NCBI GenBank assembly: GCA_973895155.1
Contig: OZ316891.1
Span: 9,424,001 to 9,488,000, forward strand
Length of the DNA stretch: 64,000 nucleotides
DNA from: Marsupella aquatica
Taxonomy: Eukaryota > Marchantiophyta
Direction: 5' to 3'
Below are positions 1-12,600 of this stretch, piece by piece. The notes under the pieces were generated by a model. The model worked only from the letters and a program-made list of their open reading frames with translations, made no database searches and was not told the origin of the DNA. The position numbers and the translations under genes were made by a program. How positions within the stretch are numbered: position 1 is the first letter of the stretch; each line of letters starts with the position of its first letter.

Positions 1-3000
1 GTTACCCTTGATTCTACACAGTTCAACAGAGGAGTGAGCGCGATGCAGCGATATGTGGCATCACGTCCAATGTTCATGGATGTAGAGATTATGGAATCAG
101 ATGCCCAAACAGTTCTGGGAGATCCGTCCAATGTTGCAAAGGGTCTCAATATTTTGTACAAGGAAATTTTAGGTTTGTCTCTGCCTTTTAGGATTACTGG
201 TTCTCATGTTGCATTGCCTTAGGGACTGCTTTTGGTTCAGATTTTTGTGCCCTCTTCGGGGGATCACGAAGTGGAGATGACGCTGTGTTGGTGTTCGCTG
301 AAGGTTCTTTCTAATGGTTGCATAATTCTGAGTACAATTTGAATGTTTGCAGATACTGTTCAGCATGAGGCAGCCATGGTGGCTAGTGTGTTCCCTTCAC
401 CTGATGCTGTCATGTCCATTCTTGTCCAGGTACTTTTTGGCAAACATAACAATCTATATTACACTGGCATCCAACTTAGATGGCAATGAAGCATACATCT
501 TTGCAACATCTTGTCAATTCCTGTTCACACTATCTCTGAACCAAAACTATTCTCATTCACCCAGCGTGTGTACGCACATAATTGGTGTCGAAGATATTGG
601 ATTCTGTAATTCTCAGACTTATCGCTTCTCAATTTCCACTTCGAAACAAGAGCATAAAGAATAGTCTCTGCCAGTACGTTGCCTTGCACCGATGCATGTC
701 GTTATCAGCCGAGGGCTGGGTGCAGTAGTGTTAGTATTGACGAAGTTCAGTTTCACAATAGCACGCGACGTCTGTTCCGTTGAAAGTAGTGTTGAATTTG
801 ATCATTCGTCTGACGACTTCAATGTAATTGTTGCAGAGAATATTGGAACAACGGGTGTCTTTGGTATTGGACAGGCTTCTTGTAAAGCCATCATTCACAA
901 GTCTCCCTCCTGTGGAGGAAGGTGGTCTTTTACAGGTGCAGATGCCTTAATCGATTCTTCAAATTTGGAGTGAGCCTGTTGTTTTGGTTCATACTGCTCT
1001 CTTGACGAGATGAATGAAGTGCAGAATTATAGTGGCCATTTACTTTGATCTTACAGGAGTAGGCTGATGTTTGTCTGATGTCATTTCACTCCTAATTTGT
1101 TTGGGGTGAGGATTGTGCAGTATTTGCGAATGCTGGCCTCTTCTGTTGAGAAAACACAGGAGCTAGCGAAGGAGCTACAGGCACTTGGATGTGGGGACCT
1201 GGATGCTGAAGGTGGGTTAGTACTTCTGGATAACGTGTAACAAAATTTCACTCTTTGTTCTTTTAAGTCAAGTGAGCACAGGATCTAATTGTGCATTGAA
1301 CCTGTATTCTGGAGGTGGCCACCGGAATACTGAATGTCGCTTTAATGTGATTTGCGGAATGAGATATTTAATTCAACACTTGTTATCCTGTCATGCCTGT
1401 GTCGACATGGGGGATGGGTTGTCGTCAATGGTTTCTCTCATATTGCCCATGCTGCTAATGTCAGGGCTTGCTGAGGATCTATTCTCAACCCACAGAGATG
1501 AGTACCCAGAGCTGGAGCAAGCATCTCTGCGTCAGCTGTATCTGGCCAAGGTAGTCATTCAAATAATTGTGCTTAAACATGGATTTCTTCATTGTAAATT
1601 GATCTTTAACACCCTTTTTTTGGTGAAGTATTTATTTATATAATATTCTGGTGACAATTTCAGATGGCAGAAATAAGATCAGCGGCTCCAACCGAGGTAG
1701 ATGGGGCCAATGCCGCACCTTTATCTGCTCCTCGGCATAGCAGATCCTCTACTACCTATGGACAAATTGTAATGTCTGTTAGTGTGGTGACTGAATTCGT
1801 GCGATGGAATGAAGAGGCAGTTCAACGCTGTACTCTTGTTACTCCCCAGGTCAGTTGAACACTGAATAGGGCTTTAGTCCTTACATGCTATTCAGTTGTT
1901 GTGGAGCTCTCAAATATTGTAAGTTTACTGTAGAAAACCGGTATATGGAGACTGCAAATGACGGCGGTACTAGACAGTGTGAAGCTTCTTTTTTTGGCAT
2001 ACAGACTTATCTTGGTTTGTAATCCGAGCTTAACATCTGTTGTTGGACCGCAGCCAATACCTCTCGCGACAAATGTGAGGGCTATTTTTACCTGTCTGCT
2101 TGACCAGGTTTGTGGAAACGATTTGCGTTGGGTCTGATATATCACGTTTGTGATGACCAGTTTGAATATTGATTTCGTGCCACCTTAAATTGAAGGCGAC
2201 GATGTACCAAATTGGATGGATGGCTTTTAGTTTTTTTTTGATAAAATCGGTCAAATTGATGGGGAGAGTGGAGACCGAGAACGGTGTCCACTCAGGACTA
2301 TGTCATCTTTATGGTCTGGAAAATACTGGTAAGAACCAGTTTAGATCGCGTCATCCAACTGTCTTAATTCGGATTGAGCAGTCCCTGGCTGCGATACAAC
2401 AGGGAACGAGGAACCTACCTATTTACTTGCTAATCTAACCATGACAGAGTTTCCCTTGGTATTTTGTAGGTCAGCTCATATACAACAGAAGGGCTTGAGA
2501 GAGCACAGGAGGCACTGAATGAGGCAGCAGTGCAGCGGGAGCGCTTCACAATTGGTTCGACTATGAGCCGGCGAGTTGCAGCTGCTGCTGCCGCAGCTGT
2601 AAGACCAAAAGCACTAATCTCCCCTATAGACTGGGAAGGAATTAGAAAATTTGCGAATGCCATCACTCTGCCACTACAGTAGAACTTCAGAATTTATAAC
2701 TTATTTTGTTCTGCTTGCATTTAACCCGAAAGACAAGTTGTAGCAAATTTTAGTGCCTTTTGGAGATTTTATTTGTGAAGTATATTTCTGGCAATTCATC
2801 TTTGACCAATTTAAGATAAATTTTTTCTGTATTGACCAACTGTCAATATATTCTACAGGCGGAAGCTGCTGCCCATGCAGGAGAAAGTAGTGTTCGGAGT
2901 TTTATGGTTGCTGTGCACCGCGCTACAGCTAACGTGGCTCTTGTGCAACAAGTATGTCACTTTTTCAATCTTGAGTTGGGGATGTCGTTTAACGGTCGAA

Positions 3001-4983
3001 CTGTTCTAAATGGGATTGACAGCTATACCGTCGGAACGTCTTACCTCGATACTTTCTATAGTCCAAGCACCGAAGATATTGTGTAAATACGACGAATGTC
3101 AAACTTTTATTTCCTTGATGAGAACTTTATCCTACCGAACTCCTTGCGATCTCATGGTACGGGTCTTATTTGGTCATATTCTGATTGCTCTGTATGCTGC
3201 AGCATTTTGTTAACACAATCACTCGCTTGCTGCTGCCCGTGGATGGAGCACATGCTGCATGTTGTGAGGAAATGGCAAATGCAATGGCTAATTCTGAAAG
3301 TGCTGCGTTGAAAGGGCTTCAAGTTTGTATTGACACCATTCTGGCAGAGGTGAGTATGACGTGGATTTGAAACAGGGCTGTGCTGATGTAATTCTCTTCA
3401 AGTAGCCAAAATCATGTCTCACTGTCTAGTTCAAGTACAGGTTGCTGTTGCTATCATGTCTTTTCACTGGGGTTTCGCATTATGGTGATAACTCTCTTGA
3501 ATTTGCTGTGATTACCAATTCTGGGAATCGATACAGGCAGAGAGACTTCTTGCTGCGGAGCAAAAGCAAGCAGATTTTAAACCTACTGAAGATGGCAATC
3601 CTCCCGACCATAGACCAACCACCGCATGCACGAGGTGCTTGGCCAAATTTACTTGAGATCGTAGCATAGGACAGTGAGCTTGGAGATCTTCATAACAAAT
3701 CTTGCCTAATTTCATTCCAGATCGACTAAGATTCATACTTTTGTGTTGGTGCCAGGGTGGTGGGATATCTAGCCCGAATGGTGGAGGCTGTACAGGGAGC
3801 ATTGGAAGGACTTAACAAACAAGCCTTCATGACAGAACTGGTATTTGTAACCTCCATTGTGTGCTTAGGTTATTTCTACAGTGACGTTAAGTTTGTGGTT
3901 AACAACAAATTGAGGCAACATTTTTACTGTGTCGTGCACCTTGGCTGTGTCTCCGGCTTAAATTGATCTGTCTGTTCAGGGAAATCGTCTACATAGGGCG
4001 TTGATAACTCATTGGCAACGATTTATGTTCAGTGCCAGGTCTGTTTGCGAATCAATGATCCTTTCTTGACGTCCGCAGATTTCATCAATGTCAATAGATG
4101 CTGTTTTCATCACTGTCTTGTGCTTCTGCTCTTTAGAGTAAGATTTTAAGGCTGATTTGGTGAAAAGTAAGTTTGCAATGTCTATGATTCGATGTGTAGA
4201 GTCAATTCAACAGATCTCCACATCCTGATCCGTCTTGACATCCTTTCTGGGCTCATGTGTGTGCAGTGGGGGCCTTAAATTGAAGCGCGATGTTTCAGAG
4301 TATGCAGAGTTTGTTCGAAGTTTCAAAGCTCCTGTCGTGGATGAGAAATTTGAGCAATTGGGAACGTAAGCACCCAATTTAATTCAGTTATTTACACTGC
4401 TACTTGTGAGCTTAGGCAACATAGAGTTACTTGAAACCTCTGAGCCAAGGACTGCTTCAAGTCTAAGCTATTTTTTAACGTTACATCTTTGATTACTGAT
4501 ACTTGTTGATGTGAACAGGCTTGTAAATGTCTTCATTGTCGCGCCTGAGAGTTTGCCGAATTTGGTAGATAGCAGCCTGAAGCTTGCTCGAAGGGATGCT
4601 ATTCGGTAAGCTATTGAATTTGCAATTCCTTTTCTCAGAGGCCACTTATGTCACTCAAGAAGGTTTTCGTGTATGTGTTGTCCTGTATTTGTTTTCTGAT
4701 AAATGAGAGTTTATATTTACTTTAGTCTTGCTGGCCCTTTTTGAAATGGTAGCATGATACTCGATCATTGTAAGAACGTATGTATTGTCGTTGAGTGCGA
4801 ACTATCTTGATGACACCAAACCTCCGGGTGCTCGGAGCTTGCTTAGGGGGAGGATATGAAAGGCTGTTTTTAAAAGTTTGTTTTGATATTTGTTTATTCT
4901 GCGTCTGCAGATTTATACAATTGCGAGAAGACTACAGAAGTGCCAAGATAGCCAGTCGTTTCTCTTCCTTGGTGATTGAATGA
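1..4983 (+). CDS. SEC10: Exocyst complex subunit SEC10 (EXOC5), C-terminal part, 15 exons
   Basis: SEC10 is a subunit of the octameric exocyst, which tethers secretory vesicles to the plasma membrane. Exons: 1-172 (continues left), 353-429, 837-935, 1121-1211, 1465-1550, 1664-1849, 2470-2598, 2859-2951, 3203-3349, 3537-3634, 3756-3840, 3980-4038, 4267-4365, 4519-4605, 4911-4983. All junctions are GT-AG and keep phase, giving 526 residues plus stop. Plant SEC10 is about 820-830 residues, so roughly the first 300 lie outside. Recognised conserved stretches are VFPSPDAVMSILVQ, DEYPELEQASLRQLY, RLLLPVDGAHAACCEEMA, EGLNKQAFMTELGNRL and the terminal RDAIRFIQLREDYRSAKIAS. The polyalanine run in exon 7 extends into exon 8. 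The gene converges on the mannosidase gene with 1.7 kb between stop codons. Identity rests on remembered family conservation; no search was run. Confidence 0.93.
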
Positions 4984-6670
4984 CACTCGATCAGTCCTTC
5001 CTTGGTTACTGAACGGCAAACAGGAAACGGAAAGGATCTATTTTACTTTGTACATCTGGTCCTCGAATTTTTTCAGTGCTGGGTTACCCTTCTTGATCTC
5101 CTCAATTTTTTTGGCAGAGTAGCTTATACCTTTGTGCCCAGAATAATAGTACACGATTTTACTTAGAGAAACCCTCAGGTTCCATTAGCTAGATCAGAAT
5201 TGTTTTTTCAAGTCCAGAGGGACTTGATCTGTTGGTTGTCCCACCTTCTCCAACCAAGATTTACCATAATTAGAACAGCCCTTGTGATCTATTATCTTGT
5301 TGCAGTATGTTCACAGCTCTCGGGATGATCCGAGCGAGTTCTTACACAGTATATTGATGCACTTGAGTTCTTTTGGTTAGAGGTGTCGTTCGTTTGTGGC
5401 TTTTCAAGACTAACAGATGTCTCGTTTATTGACTGTTGGTTTGTCCAGTTGTAATCTCGTTCCCGTTTGTCATTGAGTGACTGGTTATGCTTACTCTAGA
5501 TTTCTTTAACACGCTCTTCGTCCTGAGTTTTACTTATGGTACTGGGTGAATCGTCTGTTTCTTTCAGCGTTTTCTCTTCTGTTTTCTCAGATTAGCATTT
5601 TTCTCTTCCGTCAGGTCATCATTCCATAGTTGGGGTAGATTTTCAATTGCAAGTGGTCATCATAGGGTCAGTCACTTCGCACAGGATGTGAGGGAAGGGG
5701 TTAGGGTTTCTAGCCCAATACTATCTTACTTCCTTCTAGGATAGGCACAGATCTTGCAGGGGGAAGGAATCTGGTGTAGGTATCAGTATCAACTGCCCCA
5801 CTTCACACCCACCCTTCGTACTTCAACTTCTTTTGACAGGAAAGTGCATTTTACTATAGTTGAAAGGTCACAAACACTACATGGAATGTTTAGGTGAGTA
5901 AAGAGACTACTCCAATCCTGTTTAGAACCAATCACAATTGCATTAAATACAATTTCGTAGAGAAAACAGGGTGCGTGACATGTTGGTACTTAGGATAATT
6001 TGAACACCTCTTAACGGGCTCCTGCTTTGGAGATGCTGGACGCCTTCCAACAGTTGAGTCGACGCGCCAGGCTCCAGTTTTTGGAAAAAAAGGGAACACG
6101 TACATAGGTCAAGCCTCCGACTTGTGACATTCAAGAACTGGATACGTAAGTTCCTGGAGCGTTGTGTATTGTTTGTACAAGAATGACCGTTTGCAAATTT
6201 GGCAGTTCAAGATTTGGTCTAGGGCCAGGCCCTGGTGAGTTGTGGGGGATGTATTCATCAAATTGCGCAAAATCCAGTTCTGTATTCCTTTCCAAAAACT
6301 TCTGTCACCTGTCAGATATTCTCGTAGACATGCCAGGCAAGGTGAATTGTGCCCAAAGCCGACTGTACGCCACCACCTGCGAACGGTAGATATTGGGGTG
6401 CTTTTCCAGAGAGTAATGCCTCGAGTCCAATCATCTATACCTGAGCATGAATGCAACCACTCTTGTGCTTGTGAAAGGTTGCGAAAAATTGGTGCAGTAT
6501 ATAACAAGAGATCTGCCTTCTTTGCATCAACATTTGCAGGTGTGTAAACATAGCATGGAAGATACTGGAGAAAAGAACTGCAACTATTTACCATGACAGC
6601 CTATATTTTCATGCTACGTAGGAAAGAAAGTGTGATGAATTCTGCATAATTCAGTTTCCTCCCAGCGTCA
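4984..6670. other. Convergent intergenic region between SEC10 and the mannosidase
   Basis: The stretch lies between two convergent stop codons and should hold both 3' untranslated regions. Apart from the 161-codon minus-strand frame at 6109-6594 (listed separately), I see no coding signal, no repeat and no RNA gene here. Confidence 0.6.
6109..6594 (-). CDS. Unassigned 161-codon open frame downstream of the mannosidase
   Basis: An ATG-started frame of 161 codons lies 76 bases beyond the mannosidase stop on the same strand. It is rich in Trp and Cys, with CLAC near residue 88 and a CQICK motif near residue 133, separated by about 45 residues; this could be a metal-binding arrangement but is not a motif I can name. 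It might be a separate gene, an exon, a relic of a mobile element, or chance within the mannosidase 3' untranslated region. I recognise no family. It is kept because it is the longest open frame in this intergenic stretch and uses a proper ATG. Confidence 0.25.
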   Translation of the reverse strand: MVNSCSSFLQYLPCYVYTPANVDAKKADLLLYTAPIFRNLSQAQEWLHSCSGIDDWTRGITLWKSTPISTVRRWWRTVGFGHNSPCLACLREYLTGDRSFWKGIQNWILRNLMNTSPTTHQGLALDQILNCQICKRSFLYKQYTTLQELTYPVLECHKSEA

Positions 6671-9600
6671 TTAATCATCAAACGAGACTTGAAAAGTCCT
6701 AATCTCATGTGGACCAAGTTCCACAAGGATTTCTTCATCTCGCTTCCTCTTCTTGTCCTCCAGAGGGCGTCCACGAACTGGTTTTGCAGTCGCGCTGTCC
6801 TCTTCAATGTTCCACCGGAGTGGCTTCCACTCAGATTTCTTTTGATTCGCAGTAAGGGTTAGTTCCTTGATTGTCTCAATCTGCATGTCCTTAGCATTTG
6901 ATGCAAGTTGTGTCAGAATGAATTGTTTCCCAGAAATGTAGGCAAGTCAAATCAGAGATTCCTAGAAAAAGCAATTTATCGTGTGTCGTTGTTAATTAAG
7001 TTCTTAGCCCATAATGCTATCGATTGTTAATTGACATGCGTCTGAGTTGAAATTCTCAGATTCATTACCATGTGAGGTATTCAGTTTACACTGTACCTTC
7101 TTTTCTCCAAATAATCCCCGAAGGTCAACGGTGGTGACTGTAGACAGTTCCTCATCTTCACCAGTCTGCAGAAGACAACAACAACAGTTTGGTTTATTTA
7201 CTTGCTTTCAAAGGACAATTGCCTTTCCACAAAACTCAAACTACAGCATGCAGAGTTCAGCTTTGTATTGAACAGGTGAGTACCTCATATAGATGGGCAA
7301 GGCGCAACAAAACTGACTCGTCGTCAAGTTCCTGCATGATTAAGTGTAGGAATGATCAATTCAATTCAAATATGGTCGCACTGCTCTAACCGTTAGGATT
7401 CCCCTCCCCCAGGAACTAATTATGGAACTTCACTCCAGACTGCAGTGAATTATCTAGCAATGGAATTTAATACCTCGCACCTCCTTGCTTACCTGAAGAG
7501 TAATGAGGGCAACATTGGGTGGAAGCTGATACCCATTTGCCACTGTGGAAAGTTTGGAAGTGGGTCCCACAATGCCAGTGCCATCCTGTACAGAAAGGGG
7601 AGCAAGGAATAGTCATCAGTTGGAGGGATGTCGTCTTATTCGAGACATGTTCCAAACAGAGGACTTGGACGAGAAGGTTCCAGACTGATACCTCATAAAG
7701 GGTGAAAGCAAGCTGTAGAGGGGACAGGATGTGTTGCCCATATGACCGACGCCATCGTGCAGCTTTTGCTTTGGATCCTACGCGCAGATAGTAGGTGCCT
7801 TGCACCTGCAAAATACTCCCACAATGAAAACCCGTCTCTTTCTTATTTGGGGAACTTGGGGCAATGTGTACACGTATCATTTCCTAAGATCATCCACAGA
7901 TTTCGTATTCAACTCTCCCTGGTGTCAATACAAATGACCAGCTGCAAAGAACCTATCAACTAGAATTACTGCAGGTCTACTTCAGCACCAACGCAGTTTG
8001 TACTTACCACTAAACCCTTACAGGTTCCCGGTCCACCTGTGCAAACGGTTTCATTGAGAGGCTCGGCAACTCCTTTGTTATCATCATACAGCAATCGCCT
8101 GGATCCAACAGTATAACCGATAAAAGTACGCTTGGATCAGAGATCACGGCATCTCCAGGACCTTGAACGACCTCAGCGTTGTGACAAATTTCATAGATTA
8201 CGTACCTGTGTAGCAAAAGTTCCAACTCCCCATCTTTGATGCTTGCTCCCCCAAGAGATCGATCCACGAGGACTGAAAAGTCAGTCTCCGCGTCACTCAG
8301 ATATGCACCAAGATTTAACTGCAAGAAAAAAGTTGTTTGTATTACAACTTCCAGTGATGCACTAATACCATCACCGATAACCAGATCTAAAAAAAAGCGA
8401 GAACCCTCCTAGAACAAAAGCCGATTCAAGCTGGTGATGAAAGATTATCTTCACAAATATATAATTTAGAACGGCTTTGACGTGAACAGCAACATTCAGC
8501 ACTTGAGCTAGCAAAATAGTATTTATTGGGAAGAGACAAACAGAAAAGTTGTTTCGACTTACCGGATAATAATTGCCGGCAACAGGCTCAGACACAGATA
8601 AGTTCCAATCTGACCTATAATCCCGCACCTGCAGGCATGAAGGACAGATTTTAGCCCCTGCCTTCTCTGGATACTCAAGCCAGTCAACGATCAAATATAA
8701 ATTCTTCTTAAATCAGGTATGATTACTTGCATTACATCTAGACAAACGTCAGATCGAGAAGTTGATGACGTTTCACATCAGAGTATATTCTATTAGAGAC
8801 TAAACATTAGGAATTCCTTACAATACATATGTATTTGCATTGACTTAACCCTGTTCTGCAACTAATTGCAATGATAACCCACTGTGTTAATGAAACTTTA
8901 CTGCAAACGCTATCTCTAGATATTTTCGCATCGATCGTGTCCATACTGAACCTACTCGCTTCAAGAAGTCCCGTCCACTGGAGTCTGTGTAAAACTCTCC
9001 ATCACTTTGGAGATTTGTTGTCAACTTCGTTACTATCTCCTTTCCCAGGTCATCATCAATTGGAATAGGTCCGACCTGGAGTATTGCAAGTAGGTTACTC
9101 AAGTCAACCAATTTGGTTGGGATAGCGTGTAAAGATGCTTGATTCTCAGTAAAGAACGGAAATCGTTTGCTACGTATTATCCGATTGCTCTTTCTACTCC
9201 ATATTACAAGAAGTCAATGTAATGCTTTTCCTGTAAATATAAATCGTACCAAGAACTCCACTTCAGCATGCTCAGCATCCTTGTACAACCTAACCACCTG
9301 CATCACATACAACCGGAGACTCACTTATAAGTTTCCAGACGTTATTAACAAGTCCACTATACAATTGTTAAAAAAGGAAAAGTCGTCACCTAGGTACTAG
9401 TTGTTTATGTGGACATCAGGATTAGAAATCTTTTATACACTTCTTTAAAATCCAGTCACGTCCTGTGAAATTTTGAAAGACAAACCTGGGATATCCACGG
9501 AGAAAACTGTTGATGGACTTCTTCGACTAGTGGACCGCGAACAATGGTCAGAGGGACCTACAAACCAAAAATAGCTCGATTCAGTACTCTGGAAAGTAAG

Positions 9601-12600
9601 GACAAGGATAGACTATGCTTTGAACAAGAAGCCAAAGCCAAGATGCGTAACGACCAAAGATCCTGAAAGAGTCGTTAGTGAATTTACCGCGTCATCTTTG
9701 TTTCCAACAGGGAAGCAAGTTGAGCTGTTTGGACGCAAAACATAGGCTCCGCCTGCCTGCATGACGTCCAATGCATTTTCTGTTGTAGTTATACTCTCTG
9801 CTTCCACGTAAAGTGTAATGTCATTAAGCTTGTTATAGTTTCTCAAGGCAGATACCAACTCATTCCTTCCATCCTGCTCATGTTCTCTTTCCGAATCTTA
9901 ATCACCTAACGTTTTCCTTTGCATTGCCCAGTTCCCCCGTCCTCTCTTAATCTTTGTTACACTTAAAAGGAAAACCTTTATTGATATTGTAGCACCTTTC
10001 CGTTGCACCTTTCCGATGTGTGTCTCATTACATTACACATGACGCATGTGCAATATTACTTGAGACGTAGCAAGGGTCAGGCAGAAATCATGTGACTTTA
10101 GATTACATGAACAGGCAGTTTGCACAAAAGGACAAGGAGATGACCGTACTCATGTTCATGGGCTTTGACAGGCGTTACACTTTCATTGTGGCGCTGGTAT
10201 GTAATATTCACTTACCTGGTATCTGGTTTTATCAGTGTTGCCATCACTTGAGTTGTACCAACAGTAAGATTGCACGATAGCAGTTGTTGTCTGGAAAGAC
10301 AAGTGAAGCTATGTTAAGATGATGAATAAAGGCACTCATTCAAGAAAAATATGCTATCAGTGCCTCACAATACAGTCTTCCCTGAACTATCAAAGAATAA
10401 GGCAGCAATGGTCAACCTCTAATTCCTTTCACTGAAAAGGTTGGTAATTGATCGACAGAATTTGTACCTTTGAGACATAAAGCTTCACAATGATATCATT
10501 GGAATTCATATCTGTAAATCACTAGGAATCAATGGAAAAAGCAAGTCTGTTCGATAAAACTTACACCAGTCAGCAGATTTCGTATCCTCTCCATCCGTCC
10601 AGTCGCAAGCGAGAATTGAATTTGAGTATTCCTTGAACGTAAATGAACACGTCCTTTTGTCTGCTTCAGCTCTTGGACAGAAGATTGCTTTGCAGAATCT
10701 GCAAAGCCGTTCCGTGCTCAGCAAACATAGGTTCACCCAACTTAAAGATATTATTCTCTTCTATCAATCCGTATAAATGATGAACATCCCAGCCACATGG
10801 AAACCTGATTTGCTGACTATTCCATCGCGGTACAGGAACGAGAATCTTACGTTGGGAAGCAGTTGATGACTTCTTTATGTAAAAGGTGCTGAATCCAAGT
10901 GGAGGGACACATGCTTGGAAAACAAGGAATGAGAGAGGCCCTTGCGGCGGAGAAACTCCTTCGTAGGCCTTGACATACTGGTCCCGGAGACCTTTGGCTA
11001 TCTTCGTCAAGGGTACCAGCTGGGATGGTATAGTTTGACCATCCACATCCCTTACCTCTAGAGTGGTACTGATTACCTGATTATTCAGTTTATAAACCGC
11101 CATCAAGTCAGTATACGGACTATAAGTTTCAACCCTTTTGGTTCTAGATATTATGAAACAACGGACGCATCCTAAGCGAGATCCCAAGCATACACATGCA
11201 ATTGTAATTTGTCCCTTTAATGGTGACATTGAAAAGAATATTTCTCCTGCTAACTTTGCAAGTCTTAACATTCCTTGGTTCTGAAAATAGATTTCAGCAC
11301 TCTCACCAGAATCATTAGCACAAGTTCAACATGAACAGCATCTGCTGAGGTAAACATGACTAACCGGAATTCGAATTATTTCCTTCGTTGCCCAACCCAG
11401 AGGATTATAGGCCACTACCACCTGAGGAAAGGGGCATACGCATTGTTACTTCTGATTCTAACAACCTCTTCCCAGCAAATTAACCATCCGTTTGAGCTAA
11501 ATTTTAATCAAGACCTTACCATCAAGGTTTCTCAAAGCTTCCCATGGAAGCTCTGGTCCTCCTTGTTAGTAGGAAATGCCCTAACGATAGAGCATCAAAG
11601 AATTTTCATGAAAGAAAGTATATCGATTGTCAAGACCGTTACCAGTGTTTTCCCCTGAGAGAGATCAGTTTCGGAGGGTGGACAGTAGCTGATATTGAGA
11701 AGGAAGCACTGCACAACGAATCAGCCAAAATCTTGTCAACTAGTAAGTAGCAGTAAAGGAACCGCAAACCGCAAACCGCAAAGACAAATAGATAATCTTT
11801 ACACGTCAAAACACCGTCAGGAGACGCTATAAAATTCCTGTCAGTTTTTTTTAAAGAAGCCAGACGAGTAAAAAAGACTCCCGTGGAGTGACCAACTTGC
11901 TTTCCCAAAAAATTAACTTGCCAAGTACTTGCAGCAAAAGAAAATGTCCAAACTCATCTGCCTGAAATGACTACCGTGCGAAAAAAGCATCCATTAGTAC
12001 TGAAAGAAGTGAAAGACCTGCTCGAATTTCGACGTTTCTTTTTTTCTGTCTGAAGATAGCGCAATCCTCTCGACGGAGCCGTCCTTAGGCTGTTGCCTGA
12101 TCAAATCTTCTGAACTTTTATGCAGTGATCCGAGGTTCCCACTTATCAGCTTTGTAAGAGCTGCATTGATGACTTCAGCAGCCTGCCAGCAAATTTACAG
12201 AAATGTGAACTTCTGGTGCTTGCTAAGGTCTGACTCCAACTTTGTCAGTATACATGATGATGCCCTTTGTGAGCTGCACGGAACTCTGCCAACCGGAGCT
12301 AAAGAAATGAGGTGGAGAAATCAGCAGGACATCGGGATAAAGAGGCATGATGGCAGCACCTCAGTGGCACCAAGATATAATCGCTTCGTATAATCATTGG
12401 CTACATGTTGTTTCTCTGTGCCGGTTACGCCATCATGATGCTGAACAATTGCCATGGCGTCTTCTAAAGCATCTGTGCTAGGGCCAGACTCTTGCTTACC
12501 AACCATAAACTCGAGCTGTCTTGCAGCCTGCGAACCAAACAAACAACACATGTCTATGATGATCGTAGGCACAAAGCGTCCTCGGACACCTCTCCTTGAC

